Source of the DNA: Sporobacter sp963663605
Lineage (GTDB): Bacteria > Bacillota > Clostridia > Oscillospirales > Oscillospiraceae
Assembly (NCBI GenBank): GCA_963663605.2
Contig: CAXXVF010000002.1
Location: 124,001-188,000 of the forward strand
Direction: 5' to 3'
DNA: 64,000 bases
The number at the start of each line of letters is the position of its first letter. The first letter of the stretch is position 1. Position numbers and translations under genes: made by a program. Shown here one piece after another: positions 44,401 through 51,204 of the stretch. The notes under the pieces are model-generated. The model was not told the origin of the DNA. It ran no database searches and was given only the letters and a program-made list of their open reading frames with translations.

Positions 44401-46115
44401 ACACGATCGAGATCATTGTCACGGCGGAGGACGGGACGGCGACGACCTATACGCTCACGGTATCGCGCGCGGCGCCGCCGCCCAACGCGAATGCCGACCT
44501 GATCAACATCACCATTTTAAACGGCACGCTTGAACCGGACTTTGATACGGGAGAAACAAACTACAACGTCAATGTACCGAACGCAACAACGACACAGGCG
44601 GTGACGCCGACCCTGTCGAACGAGGCGGCCTCCTACGTCATCCGGGTCAACGGCACGACGATAGCAGCCGGTGAAGAAGCGGCGTTGAACGTTGGGGCGA
44701 ACGTATTTACGATCACGGTGACGGCTACGGACGGGACGCAAAAGACGTACGCCATTTCCGTGAGCAGGGCGGAACCGGCTGCTGCGGTTGGCGGCGGCGG
44801 TATGCCCTCAGGCGGGAATGACGGAGGCTCGGACAATGGGAGCGACGACGGCAATGACGACGGATCGGGTTCATCCCTTGTGCCTGTGTTGGTAAACGGG
44901 GAGACGGTCAATGCCGGTACGCAGACGACCGGTACGACACCGGACGGCAAAGACAGCACGACGGTCGTAGTCGATTCGGCCTTGCTGGACGAGCAGCTTG
45001 GGCAGGCGGGCAGCGGCGCGATCGTGACCGTGCCGATTTCCGGCGGTGAACAGGTCAAGTCCGGCGTGCTGACGGGTCAGATGATCAGCAATATGGAACA
45101 GGAAAGCGCCATGCTGCAAGTTGATACCGGTGCGGTGACCTACATCCTGCCGGCTGATGAGTTTGACATAGATAAAGTGGCGGAAGCCTTTGGCGGGGCG
45201 CCTCTGGAAGACATCGTGATCACCATATCCGTCGATTCATCGTCAGCAACGGGCGCGGAATTTATCGCCGACGAGGACGAATTCACGGTGGTGATGCCGC
45301 CGGTCGACTTCACGATTACGGCAGAGTATAACGGTGAAAGCATCGAGGTCTCAACGTTCAGCACCTACGTGCAGAGAATGGTCGAAATACCGACCGATGT
45401 ATCACCGGACAAAGTAACGACAGCGCTCGTCGTTGATGAAGACGGGACCGTCAGACACGTCCCGACCGAAGTCGTTGAGATCGACGGGAAATACTACGCC
45501 GTGATCAACAGCTTGACCAACAGCACCTATGCGTTGGTACAGCATCCGATAGAGTTTTCAGATGTGATCGGACACTGGGCAAAGGACGCCATCAACAACC
45601 TAGGCTCCAGAATGGTCGTGACCGGCGTTGGCGGCAACAATTACGCGCCGGACGCGGATATGACCCGGGCAGAGTTTGCAGCAATCGTTGTCCGCGCGCT
45701 GGGGCTGTCGCCGGCAGACGGTGACAGCGGCTTCGACGACGTGTTTGTAACGGACTGGTACTGCGGGTACGTTAAAACAGCGGTGGCTTATGATATCATT
45801 ACAGGCTACGGTGACGGTACGTTCAGGCCGAAAGACAATATTACGCGCGAGCAGGCCATGACAATGCTGGCAAGAGCTATGGTCATCACAGGCCTCGACA
45901 CAGATTTTACTGTTGATGAGATAGGCGATATATTCGCTTCGTATGCGGATAGTCTTGATGCCTCTGATTATGCTGTTGAAGGCATAGCCGCCTGCTTGTC
46001 TGAGGGAATCAGCAACGGCAGGACCGAAAGCACCATAGCGCCGGAGGCATATATTACCCGCGCCGAGGTTGCGGTCATGGTCGAACGCCTGTTGCAAAAA
46101 TCTAATCTGATATAA
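38412..46115 (+). CDS. Giant multidomain S-layer-anchored surface protein
   Basis: About 2,567 residues. Signal peptide (LLAVVMAVGLLMGGVLECVYAYD) at the N-terminus. Then, roughly: a concanavalin/LamG-like beta domain (~115-305), PKD-like domains (~495-690), Ig-like repeats (~690-960), fibronectin type III domains (~965-1340, e.g. RINLAWSAVTGAASYDVYYS), a DUF5011-like Ig domain (~1535-1605), a Calx-beta domain (~1715-1830), DUF5018/cadherin-like beta-sandwich repeats (~1835-2120), a Gly/Asp/Ser linker (~2128-2155), and three SLH domains (~2382-2567; FSDVIGHWAKDAI, YDIITGYGDGTFRPKD, ITRAEVAVMVERL) that bind secondary wall polymer. ATG 38412 with GAGAGGA is preferred to 38394, which has no site. 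Likely an adhesin or stalk; no catalytic site seen. Confidence 0.92.
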   Translation: MGKGAAGRILTRLLAVVMAVGLLMGGVLECVYAYDSTDITLDIPTQHDIDVVLSVGDTEQNTDSFEADLTTALTGLGIPESRINIQAIETSVTSSNSADANAIFNGWTRYNDATDDWALKETETPAPPPVIMKTTNSQWSGFYDPNFNSSDYTLELEMGYATSDNDDLGITFGMKDFTTGLNESQNGYTYVFCGGETTSWPSGSVSIKNNSHATGLYEVNGTYLYPLVGNASDTRKAGSWYKFKLVVKDDNAKIYKAPSLTDGGYGNYVLIVDYTTGDGSNIDGTWGFFANSQPNAAFRNITMITSATKLFSEVIREPDWRDTALRFVVNADDTDVEGLDDGDGDLPEILARMDNEQLHYIGWGSTANQAQANSFITKIDGRGTFVNGQTSTGAESISAIAQYIYDQYAAENAMDSTYLTLGTPFEFTVTPESELTGTADGDWPDGKWRVVHDGDYYENGTGTAAYSGQYLADMDVSLDKPGKYDIYYKDGLIKTVYVHRAPISNFTVSVDGSYNVTLTDNSYDIDNQSAADKGIADAVWKWKNVVDSDWTTGQPSAFSAGQNYIIQLTVQDDQGESSIPYSRYISTEAESAATTPIAEFTISPSIMYTYNGTTLTVNDTSYDPGGESIPTKTWTVNYAASGTQLYTGSTPKTDFSGVAAGEYTITLVVQNASGIDSEPFSRTLTIVEDTEDPTVTASSESGSIVIADTVTLTYSDTGGSDLDYQKYALMPPETEPGAEDWSASSNNNTRNVIFNQSGTWYLYYEAADNAGNTLSGHFGPYTVTDVTPPTDPSITMTKTSDDSTYVSDTWIGGADSVAVTLSGSTDDSGFVYYQYSTDDGDTWTDSSTVTISDGGTTTLQYRARDKSNNYSDTATVVIKIDKTAPTFTANIGLQSGDETTVVTASITDAADGQTALAASNPYSITLSSDDPAWASETETTFTTTPNTQVSVTYRVADIAGNTGTQTKSLYTQAMIPDVSTLTANPTGSVSLKVEEHDNPDATSYYVQKAMQPDFSDAVMAADWTNPGADHLITITGLDRSTTYYFRVKARNNESTPVETEYGSMTGSILTIPEDAEAPAATAVSSSRINLAWSAVTGAASYDVYYSENGTDYTLLKNVTGTATSDVGLSPNTGRQYRIVAKNSSGSSSGYSAASSMAYTYAVMPGLTLQAQPDGSIDVTIDANGNTAGTEYYIEYGADPELTTSSNTDWFTGTTKNITGLDEGTSYYFRVKARNGSAVETTFSDIAGTKTTLSPPTITSVDTSVDGTTFKNTVTWSAVEGAINYKIYRDGVYVGITAGTTYEDAGVKANTLYEYTVTTVNTGGEGAQSASDSCRTLAAYPAAVTATAKTGDSITLTITPSANVGDNQKYKLTLKDGDTTVKAFSWSSNVTYVIVGLDGDTEYAVWVDAANSDDLARGEVHMLDTGCNHAVSASLSDNADAVRSEAAGFNDDFVLSLKVWDPDADNVTVTASINGLTRTVTAAVPATQPDSANVTLSWDVYSLSEGSYSNIDVSVSDGYDSNTSVTYTGTLTVDKTPPVVTITGDETIYAEVGDVYTDAGATVTGDDGNGLTTNGTVDTSSARTYTMTYSASDDAGNTASATRTVYVVEPVSETTITVTVPPEGIGSTSAALTGTVTTLGKALLLSDYGYIYSTEPITEATNKQSLGPKTDLSDYAAMLTGLTPGTMYYVRPYVTADGTTFLGAEKTFTTLAATDETQWLYISPVSVDKTEADGDVTFTIARIGDTTEELNVTVGFAGTATSATDYTVTGLTGSVLTIPADNQTAAFTVSVTDDGAYEGAETVVMTLGPVDGYTIADGNGTATLTISDNDTMTPSSECDITAFALAGKTAAITGTDITLTVPTGTALADIAPDTLTVSDGAAVTPSAAAVRDFTSPVAYTVTAQDGTTKRYVVTVTLRDLSTDSTLSSLTVKDSDGHGLTISPPFYADTTEYSLSVGSDIGALDILAAANDAGADVTYLVNGTADTTPDSIALDYGSNTIEIIVTAEDGTATTYTLTVSRAAPPPNANADLINITILNGTLEPDFDTGETNYNVNVPNATTTQAVTPTLSNEAASYVIRVNGTTIAAGEEAALNVGANVFTITVTATDGTQKTYAISVSRAEPAAAVGGGGMPSGGNDGGSDNGSDDGNDDGSGSSLVPVLVNGETVNAGTQTTGTTPDGKDSTTVVVDSALLDEQLGQAGSGAIVTVPISGGEQVKSGVLTGQMISNMEQESAMLQVDTGAVTYILPADEFDIDKVAEAFGGAPLEDIVITISVDSSSATGAEFIADEDEFTVVMPPVDFTITAEYNGESIEVSTFSTYVQRMVEIPTDVSPDKVTTALVVDEDGTVRHVPTEVVEIDGKYYAVINSLTNSTYALVQHPIEFSDVIGHWAKDAINNLGSRMVVTGVGGNNYAPDADMTRAEFAAIVVRALGLSPADGDSGFDDVFVTDWYCGYVKTAVAYDIITGYGDGTFRPKDNITREQAMTMLARAMVITGLDTDFTVDEIGDIFASYADSLDASDYAVEGIAACLSEGISNGRTESTIAPEAYITRAEVAVMVERLLQKSNLI

Positions 46116-46157
46116 AGAATAATGATCGCAAAAACTCTAAAATAATTAAATAGAAAA

Positions 46158-46197
46158 AGCACCCGGCTAATATCGTATTTGATATTAGCCGGGTGCT
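46158..46197. terminator. Terminator-like hairpin after the S-layer gene
   Basis: Perfect 17-bp stem (AGCACCCGGCTAATATC arm), 6-nt loop. U-run is on the minus-strand side (TTTTTC), A/T-rich on the plus side. Confidence 0.75.
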
Positions 46198-46357
46198 ATA
46201 CAAAATAACCACATAATATAATTGTTATCAAATATGAGATGATTTAGTTGGCTGAACAAAATGGTTCAAGTTTTTTTATGTTTATTAACAACGAACGGAA
46301 CAACCATATATAATTTGAGGCCGTATGATGGAGTAAAGTATATCGGGGATGTAGACA

Positions 46358-46391
46358 AAGCCGGAGGGTAATACCTCCTGCTTCCTTTTTT
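46358..46391 (+). terminator. Second terminator-like hairpin in the S-layer / tRNA-Gln gap
   Basis: AAGC-C-GGAGG / CCTCC-T-GCTT followed by CCTTTTTT on the plus strand. No gene is visible just upstream; 46198-46357 may hold a short untranslated transcript. The rest of 46392-46490 shows two TTTTAGTCA direct repeats and no gene. Confidence 0.5.
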
Positions 46392-46491
46392 ATGCCGCAA
46401 AATTTTAGTCATTTTTTAGTCACTCGGCCATCTAAAAACCCATAAAAACCGATATTATGTTAAACCGCACAGCCCGAAAAAGCAAAAATAA

Positions 46492-46537
46492 AACAGCCCA
46501 AAAACCTTGATAACACTAGGGTTTTTGGGCTGTTTTT
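46492..46537. terminator. Terminator downstream of tRNA-Gln
   Basis: Long stem AAACAGCCCAAAAACC / GGTTTTTGGGCTGTTT with T-run on both strands, 4 nt from the CCA end of the tRNA gene. Confidence 0.85.
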
Positions 46538-46540
46538 GTC

Positions 46541-46614
46541 TGGCAGCGGGAGAAGGATTCGAACCCTCACAAACAGAGTCAGAGTCTGTCGTGCTACCTT
46601 TACACAATCCCGCT
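46541..46614 (-). tRNA. tRNA-Gln (anticodon CUG)
   Basis: Acceptor AGCGGGA pairs with TCCCGCT; anticodon stem ACAGA / TCTGT frames the loop CTCTGAC with anticodon CTG; T-loop GGTTCGAATCC; encoded CCA at the 3' end. 74 nt. Confidence 0.93.
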
Positions 46615-46700
46615 ATAGTGCCGGGTGAAAAACCCGGCAGAAATGAATTATAACGTCTTTCACCCGTGTTGTCAAGTGCAAAAAGCGCTTTTCAAGGCGT

Positions 46701-47984
46701 TTAACGGACGGCCGCCAGCGCGTTTTTAAGATCGGCCAGAATATCCGAGATATCCTCGATGCCGACAGACAGCCGCATCTGCTCCGGCTTTATGCCGGCG
46801 TCGGTCAGCTGCGCATCGGTCAGCTGACCGTGCGTTGAACTTGCCGGATGAAGGATGCTTGTGCGCGCGTCGGCCACATGTGTGACGATGGCGATGAGCC
46901 CGAGTGCTTTCATGAAAGCCTCGGCGGCAGCTCTGCCGCCTTTGAGGCCGAAGGACACGACGCCGCACGAACCGTCCGGCAGGTACTTCAAAGCGCGCTT
47001 GTAGTATTCGTCGCCGGGCAGGGAAGGGTAGCGGACCCAGGCAACTGTGGGGTGGCCTTTTAAGAACTCGGCGGCTGCCATCGCGTTGGAGCAGTGCCTG
47101 GGGACGCGAACGTGCAGCGATTCAAGGCCGAGATTGAGCATAAACGAACTCATAGGGGAGGGAGTTGAGCCGAAATCGCGCATGAGCTGGAAAGTCATCT
47201 TGCTGATATACGCGCCGCCCCGGCCGAAGGCCTTCGTGTAAACGACGCCGTGATAGCTTTCGTCCGGCGTTGTCAAGCCGGGAAATTTATCTGCGTGCGC
47301 GTCCCAGTCAAAATTTCCGCTGTCCACGACCGCGCCGCCGATGACGCTCGCGTGCCCGTCCATATACTTGCTGGTGGAATGCAAGACGATATCCGCGCCC
47401 CACTTAAACGGCAGGCAGTTGACGGGCGTTGCGAAGGTGTTGTCGACGATCAGCGGCACGCCGTGAGCGTGCGCGGCTTTGGCAAATAATTCGATATCCA
47501 GGACGGTGAGCGCGGCATTGGCGATCGTTTCACCGTAGACGGCTTTCGTATTCGGGCGAAATGCCGCGTTGAGCGCCTCTTCCGTGGTATCGGGGCTGAC
47601 GAACGTGAATTCGATGCCCATGCGTTTCATCGTAACGGTAAACAGATTGAAAGCGCCGCCGTAGATCGTGGAGCAGCAAACGACATGGTCCCCGCAGGAG
47701 GCGATGTTGAAGATTGCGTAGAAGATCGCCGCCTGCCCGGAGGCGGTCAGAAGCGCCGCCGTGCCGCCTTCGAGCGCGCAGATTTTTTTCGCGACGCTGT
47801 CGTTGGTCGGATTGGAAAGGCGGGTATAAAGATAGCCTTCCGACTCCAGGTCGAACAGCTTTGCCATCTCCGCGCTGGTATCGTATTTATAAGTCGTGCT
47901 CTGGATGATCGGCAGGATGCGCGGCTGGCCGCTTTTTGGCGAATAACCGGCCTGAACGCAGTTTGTATCGAGCTTGTAATCCAT
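46701..47984 (-). CDS. metY: O-acetylhomoserine sulfhydrylase (PLP-dependent)
   Basis: A 427-aa Cys/Met-metabolism PLP enzyme. It makes homocysteine from O-acetylhomoserine and sulfide (or methionine from methanethiol). Motifs: YTRLSNPTNDSVAKKICALEGG in two parts (residues ~52-73), VLHSTSKYMDGH with the PLP-binding Lys (~205), and the C-terminal SSTHGQLTDAQL and RLSVGIEDI that mark the MetY/MetZ branch. Length fits MetY (about 425-430) and exceeds cystathionine gamma-synthases. ATG 47984 (AAAGGACGG site) lies 26 nt after the sensor kinase gene, and the tRNA-Gln gene follows. Confidence 0.92.
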   Translation of the reverse strand: MDYKLDTNCVQAGYSPKSGQPRILPIIQSTTYKYDTSAEMAKLFDLESEGYLYTRLSNPTNDSVAKKICALEGGTAALLTASGQAAIFYAIFNIASCGDHVVCCSTIYGGAFNLFTVTMKRMGIEFTFVSPDTTEEALNAAFRPNTKAVYGETIANAALTVLDIELFAKAAHAHGVPLIVDNTFATPVNCLPFKWGADIVLHSTSKYMDGHASVIGGAVVDSGNFDWDAHADKFPGLTTPDESYHGVVYTKAFGRGGAYISKMTFQLMRDFGSTPSPMSSFMLNLGLESLHVRVPRHCSNAMAAAEFLKGHPTVAWVRYPSLPGDEYYKRALKYLPDGSCGVVSFGLKGGRAAAEAFMKALGLIAIVTHVADARTSILHPASSTHGQLTDAQLTDAGIKPEQMRLSVGIEDISDILADLKNALAAVR

Positions 47985-48010
47985 AAATTCACCCGTCCTT
48001 TATGGTCTTG

Positions 48011-49477
48011 TCATGATTTGTTTTCGGTTTCCGAAGATATATAAAGAGGGAAGCGCACTTCAAAACGCATGCCGCCGCCTTCGCGGCGCATGGCTTTTAT
48101 GGTCCCGTCGCTGTCGTGGACGGTCATCCGCACGATCGACAGGCCCAGGCCGCTGCCGCCCGCCCCGCGTGAGCGCGCCTTGTCTACCCGGTAGAAACGG
48201 TCGAAAATATACGGCAGGTCGGTTTCCGGCACGCCGATTCCGGTGTCGTCGATGGTCAGAACGGAATTTGTTTCCTCGCGTTTGAGCGTAATGATGACGC
48301 GGCCGCCCGGCACGTTGTATTTTATAGCGTTTTCCACCAGGTTGAAAACGACCTGGTGGATATCGTCCTCGGTGGAATAGACGAAACAGCCGCCGTCCAT
48401 GGAGGTTTCAAACACGATTTCCGATTTTTCGGCCAGCGGGCGGAGCATCCGCATGGTGCTTGAAATGACCGTGCGGATATCCACGCTTTCTTTCTGCGTT
48501 TTTATATTATAGTCGAGCCGTGTCAAATTCATCAGCTTTTCCGTCGTTCTGGAAAGACGCTCGGCCTCCGCGCCGATGTCGCTGACGAACTCGTTTACCG
48601 TGTCGACATCCATTTCTTCCGTTTGGAGGATACTGTCGGACAGCAGCCGGATCGAGGCCAGGGGCGTTTTCAGCTCGTGAGACGCGTCGGCCACGAAGCG
48701 GCGGCGGATCTCCTCGGTTTCTTTGAGCCGGTGTGTCAGGCTGTTGAATTCGTCGCTGATAAGCGCAAGTTCGTCGTTGCCGTTGATCCGTATTCGGTAA
48801 TTATATTCGCCTTCGCGCACGGAGTTGATGGCGTTTAATATCAGCGTGATCCGGTGCATGAGCGTCCGGATGATCAAACCGACCATAGCAACAGAGAAGA
48901 TGGAAATGGCGATGGAAATGCTCTTGATGGTGCTTTGCAGGCCTATGAGGAAGGCGCCCTGTTCCGAGTCGTATTCATGCACATAAACGACGCCGATGAC
49001 GCTGCCCTCATCATCTATCACAGGCGTAAAGGCACTGCTGGAAAATACGCCTTCTGTCAGCCGGGAAAAGAACACATCAAAGCCGTTTATGGCCCGCGTC
49101 ACGTTTTCCGTCATAAACGCCGGTTCATCGTAGCTCGAGCCGTTGCTGGAATCATAGATCGTGTTCCCTCCGCGTCCGAGGATGGCGATGTTCTTCAGGC
49201 CCGTCACATCCACGTCCAGGCGGTCCATGATCGCGTTGACGCCTTCAACCGTCAGATTGTCAAAACTGGCGGAGATGTTCGTGGCGATCAAAACGGCCTG
49301 GTTCATGAGGAACGTCTCTTTGGAATTGAAAATCATATCGCGCGAGGCCGTCAGGAAATACGTGTTCATGATGACCAGCAAAACGGCAATGACCGAGAAG
49401 TAAACCAACGCGAACTTGGTACGGATGCTGCTGAAAAGCTTCAGCTTCCGCCTGTTACCCTTTGATATAGTATCCAA
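48011..49477 (-). CDS. Membrane sensor histidine kinase
   Basis: A 488-aa kinase of the OmpR/PhoR-WalK class. Membrane helices ~20-42 and ~182-205 frame an extracellular single-Cache-like sensor region; HAMP linker ~205-258; HisKA with phospho-acceptor His in ADASHELKTPLASIRLL (~270); HATPase with N box (HQVVFNLVENAIKYN), G1 (DDTGIGVPE) and G2 (GSGLGLSIV). The frame opens at a TTG inside the end of the response regulator gene; the exact start is uncertain because the ribosome binding site is not well spaced. It is paired with the regulator just upstream. Confidence 0.9.
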   Translation of the reverse strand: MDTISKGNRRKLKLFSSIRTKFALVYFSVIAVLLVIMNTYFLTASRDMIFNSKETFLMNQAVLIATNISASFDNLTVEGVNAIMDRLDVDVTGLKNIAILGRGGNTIYDSSNGSSYDEPAFMTENVTRAINGFDVFFSRLTEGVFSSSAFTPVIDDEGSVIGVVYVHEYDSEQGAFLIGLQSTIKSISIAISIFSVAMVGLIIRTLMHRITLILNAINSVREGEYNYRIRINGNDELALISDEFNSLTHRLKETEEIRRRFVADASHELKTPLASIRLLSDSILQTEEMDVDTVNEFVSDIGAEAERLSRTTEKLMNLTRLDYNIKTQKESVDIRTVISSTMRMLRPLAEKSEIVFETSMDGGCFVYSTEDDIHQVVFNLVENAIKYNVPGGRVIITLKREETNSVLTIDDTGIGVPETDLPYIFDRFYRVDKARSRGAGGSGLGLSIVRMTVHDSDGTIKAMRREGGGMRFEVRFPLYISSETENKS

Positions 49478-50135
49478 CTCCCCACTTTGTCATGATCCGT
49501 TCGGGTTCTGCCGGATTGTTTTCAAGTTTTTCACGGAGCCTGCGGACATGAACGTCCACCGTCCGGATGTCTCCCTGATAATCGTAGCCCCATATGATGT
49601 TTAGAAGGTTTTCCCGGCTGAACACCCTGTCCGGGTTTTTTACAAGCAGCTCGATGACGTCGAACTCTTTGGCGGTGAGTTCGACCGGTGTGCTGCCCCG
49701 TTTGGCCGTGCGTTTTTCCGTATCGATCACGATATGCCCGACCGTGATGCACGCCTCGCCGCTCGTCTGGCTGAACAGGGAGGAGCGGCGCAGAAGCGCG
49801 CGGATACGCGCTTTAAGCTCGATAATGTTAAAAGGCTTCGTCACGTAATCGTCGGCGCCGTATTCAAAGCCGATGATCTTATCCGTATCCTCGCTGCGCG
49901 CCGTAAGCATGATGACGGGCACGGTCGAAAACTCGCGGATGCGCATGCATGCTTCGAGTCCGTCGAGTTTCGGCATCATAACGTCCAGGATGATCAGGTC
50001 GAAATTGCCGTTTCTGGCAAGCTCAACGGCTTCTTCGCCGTCGTAGGCGACATCGACCTGATACCCTTCCGTTTCAAGATTGAATTTTATCCCCTTGACC
50101 AGGAGTTTCTCGTCGTCAACGACTAAAATCCGCAT
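49455..50135 (-). CDS. OmpR/PhoB-family response regulator
   Basis: A 226-aa regulator: receiver domain with acidic DDE (residues 7-9), phospho-acceptor Asp in DLIILDVMMPK (~51) and Lys in YVTKPF (~101); winged-helix DNA-binding domain with ELTAKEFDVIELLVKNPDRVFSRE split near residues 148-171 and the RTVDVHVRRLREKL recognition helix. Its coding end overlaps the start of the kinase gene. It follows the ComEA-like gene by 10 nt. ATG 50135 has an AGGTGA site. Confidence 0.94.
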   Translation of the reverse strand: MRILVVDDEKLLVKGIKFNLETEGYQVDVAYDGEEAVELARNGNFDLIILDVMMPKLDGLEACMRIREFSTVPVIMLTARSEDTDKIIGFEYGADDYVTKPFNIIELKARIRALLRRSSLFSQTSGEACITVGHIVIDTEKRTAKRGSTPVELTAKEFDVIELLVKNPDRVFSRENLLNIIWGYDYQGDIRTVDVHVRRLREKLENNPAEPERIMTKWGVGYYIKG

Positions 50136-50144
50136 AAAATCACC

Positions 50145-50672
50145 TCATCCGACCGTAATCATATCTTTTATATCACTGTACTTCTTTTCCCCGATGCCTG
50201 AGACCTCCATGATCTCTCCGGTTGAACCGAAACCGCCGGTTTTTTCCCGGTACTCGATGATCCGGCCCGCGAGAACTTCACCGATGCCCGGAAGAATGTC
50301 CAGCTGCTCGGCCGTCGCTGTGTTGATGTTGACTAAGACGGCCGCGTCAGCGTCTTTTGATTCATGAGAAGCAGCTGCCGGTGTGCCGGCGGCGTTGGCG
50401 CCGCCGCTTGGCTCGGGCGCGCTGCTGAGCGTGTTCCCGGCCGCATCGGCCTCCGTATCGGGCGTTTCGGTGTCAGCGGCTTCCGTGCCGCTAATCTGCA
50501 GGTCCGGATCATACGATATGCTTATTGAGGATTCCGCATCGGCCGCCGACGTTTTTTGGATCGTGACGACGCCGGCGGACGTGCTTCTGCCGATAAAGAA
50601 ACCGGCTGTAAAAGCAAGGCTGAGGAGCGTCAGGGAAATAACGGCAAACTCCGCTTTTTTGAGATTCTTCAT
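50145..50672 (-). CDS. ComEA-like membrane-anchored helix-hairpin-helix DNA-binding protein
   Basis: A 175-aa protein: N-terminal membrane anchor (AVISLTLLSLAFTAGFFIG, residues ~8-26), an Asp/Glu/Ala/Thr-rich extracellular linker, and a C-terminal double helix-hairpin-helix (VNINTATAEQLDILPGIGEVLAGRIIEYR, then FGSTGEIMEVSGIGEKKY, ~112-172). This matches ComEA/YbaV proteins that bind DNA at the cell surface for uptake. ATG 50672 (AAAGGGCGG site) is preferred to upstream in-frame codons because the anchor then starts at the N-terminus. First gene of a string running into the two-component system and metY. Confidence 0.88.
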   Translation of the reverse strand: MKNLKKAEFAVISLTLLSLAFTAGFFIGRSTSAGVVTIQKTSAADAESSISISYDPDLQISGTEAADTETPDTEADAAGNTLSSAPEPSGGANAAGTPAAASHESKDADAAVLVNINTATAEQLDILPGIGEVLAGRIIEYREKTGGFGSTGEIMEVSGIGEKKYSDIKDMITVG

Positions 50673-51126
50673 GTCAGTCCGCCCTTTCACAAATGATGAC
50701 GCGCTGCCGGCGGAAAGAACCGGACGCCATGTCCGCCGGGTCAACAATGCTTTATTGCTAAAAAAAGACGGGAATGATTGATTCGCTGGTATATTATTTG
50801 ATATAATTATAGTAATGACAGACTTAAATGGTCGCCCGGGAGGCGGCCGGTATAAACGGGGTAACAAAACGGCGTATCCGGCAGTAAAAACTTGCCGGTC
50901 TGACGGAACAAAAAGCGCAAACGAAAGTCTAAATAAAACGAATCTCCGTTTTAACAAGCATGCATTGCCGCTTTGCCTGATGAACAAGTCAAATGATAAC
51001 CGCCGCCGCATATAGCAGCAGTCCAGCACAGATTATGTGCCGTAATAACCGTAATAGGACAAAATTTGCAAAACAGACATTGTATCATAACCGCATAGCG
51101 GCTGATACCGCTTTGCTTTTAAATGT

Positions 51127-51145
51127 GTGCCGTCCAAGACGGCAC
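51127..51145 (+). promoter_or_regulatory. Small hairpin in the leader of the DacF-like gene
   Basis: GTGCCGTC-CAA-GACGGCAC, about 60 nt ahead of the start. The divergent region 50673-51204 (532 nt) otherwise shows a possible plus-strand promoter near 50778-50808 (TTGATT, 18 nt, TATAAT) and short inverted repeats, but no convincing gene. Confidence 0.4.
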
Positions 51146-51204
51146 TAAATGCAGATATGATAAATGATTTAAGGACATTATATCACAGGATACGGGAGAA
51201 ATGT

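Noticed and set aside
46404..46423. TTTTAGTCA direct repeats near tRNA-Gln as a phage attachment site
   Set aside because: No integrase gene or duplicated tRNA end is present, and the repeats are short.
50815..51015. 66-codon plus-strand frame upstream of the DacF-like gene
   Set aside because: Arg/Asn-rich translation without domain, no ribosome binding site; more likely leader sequence.
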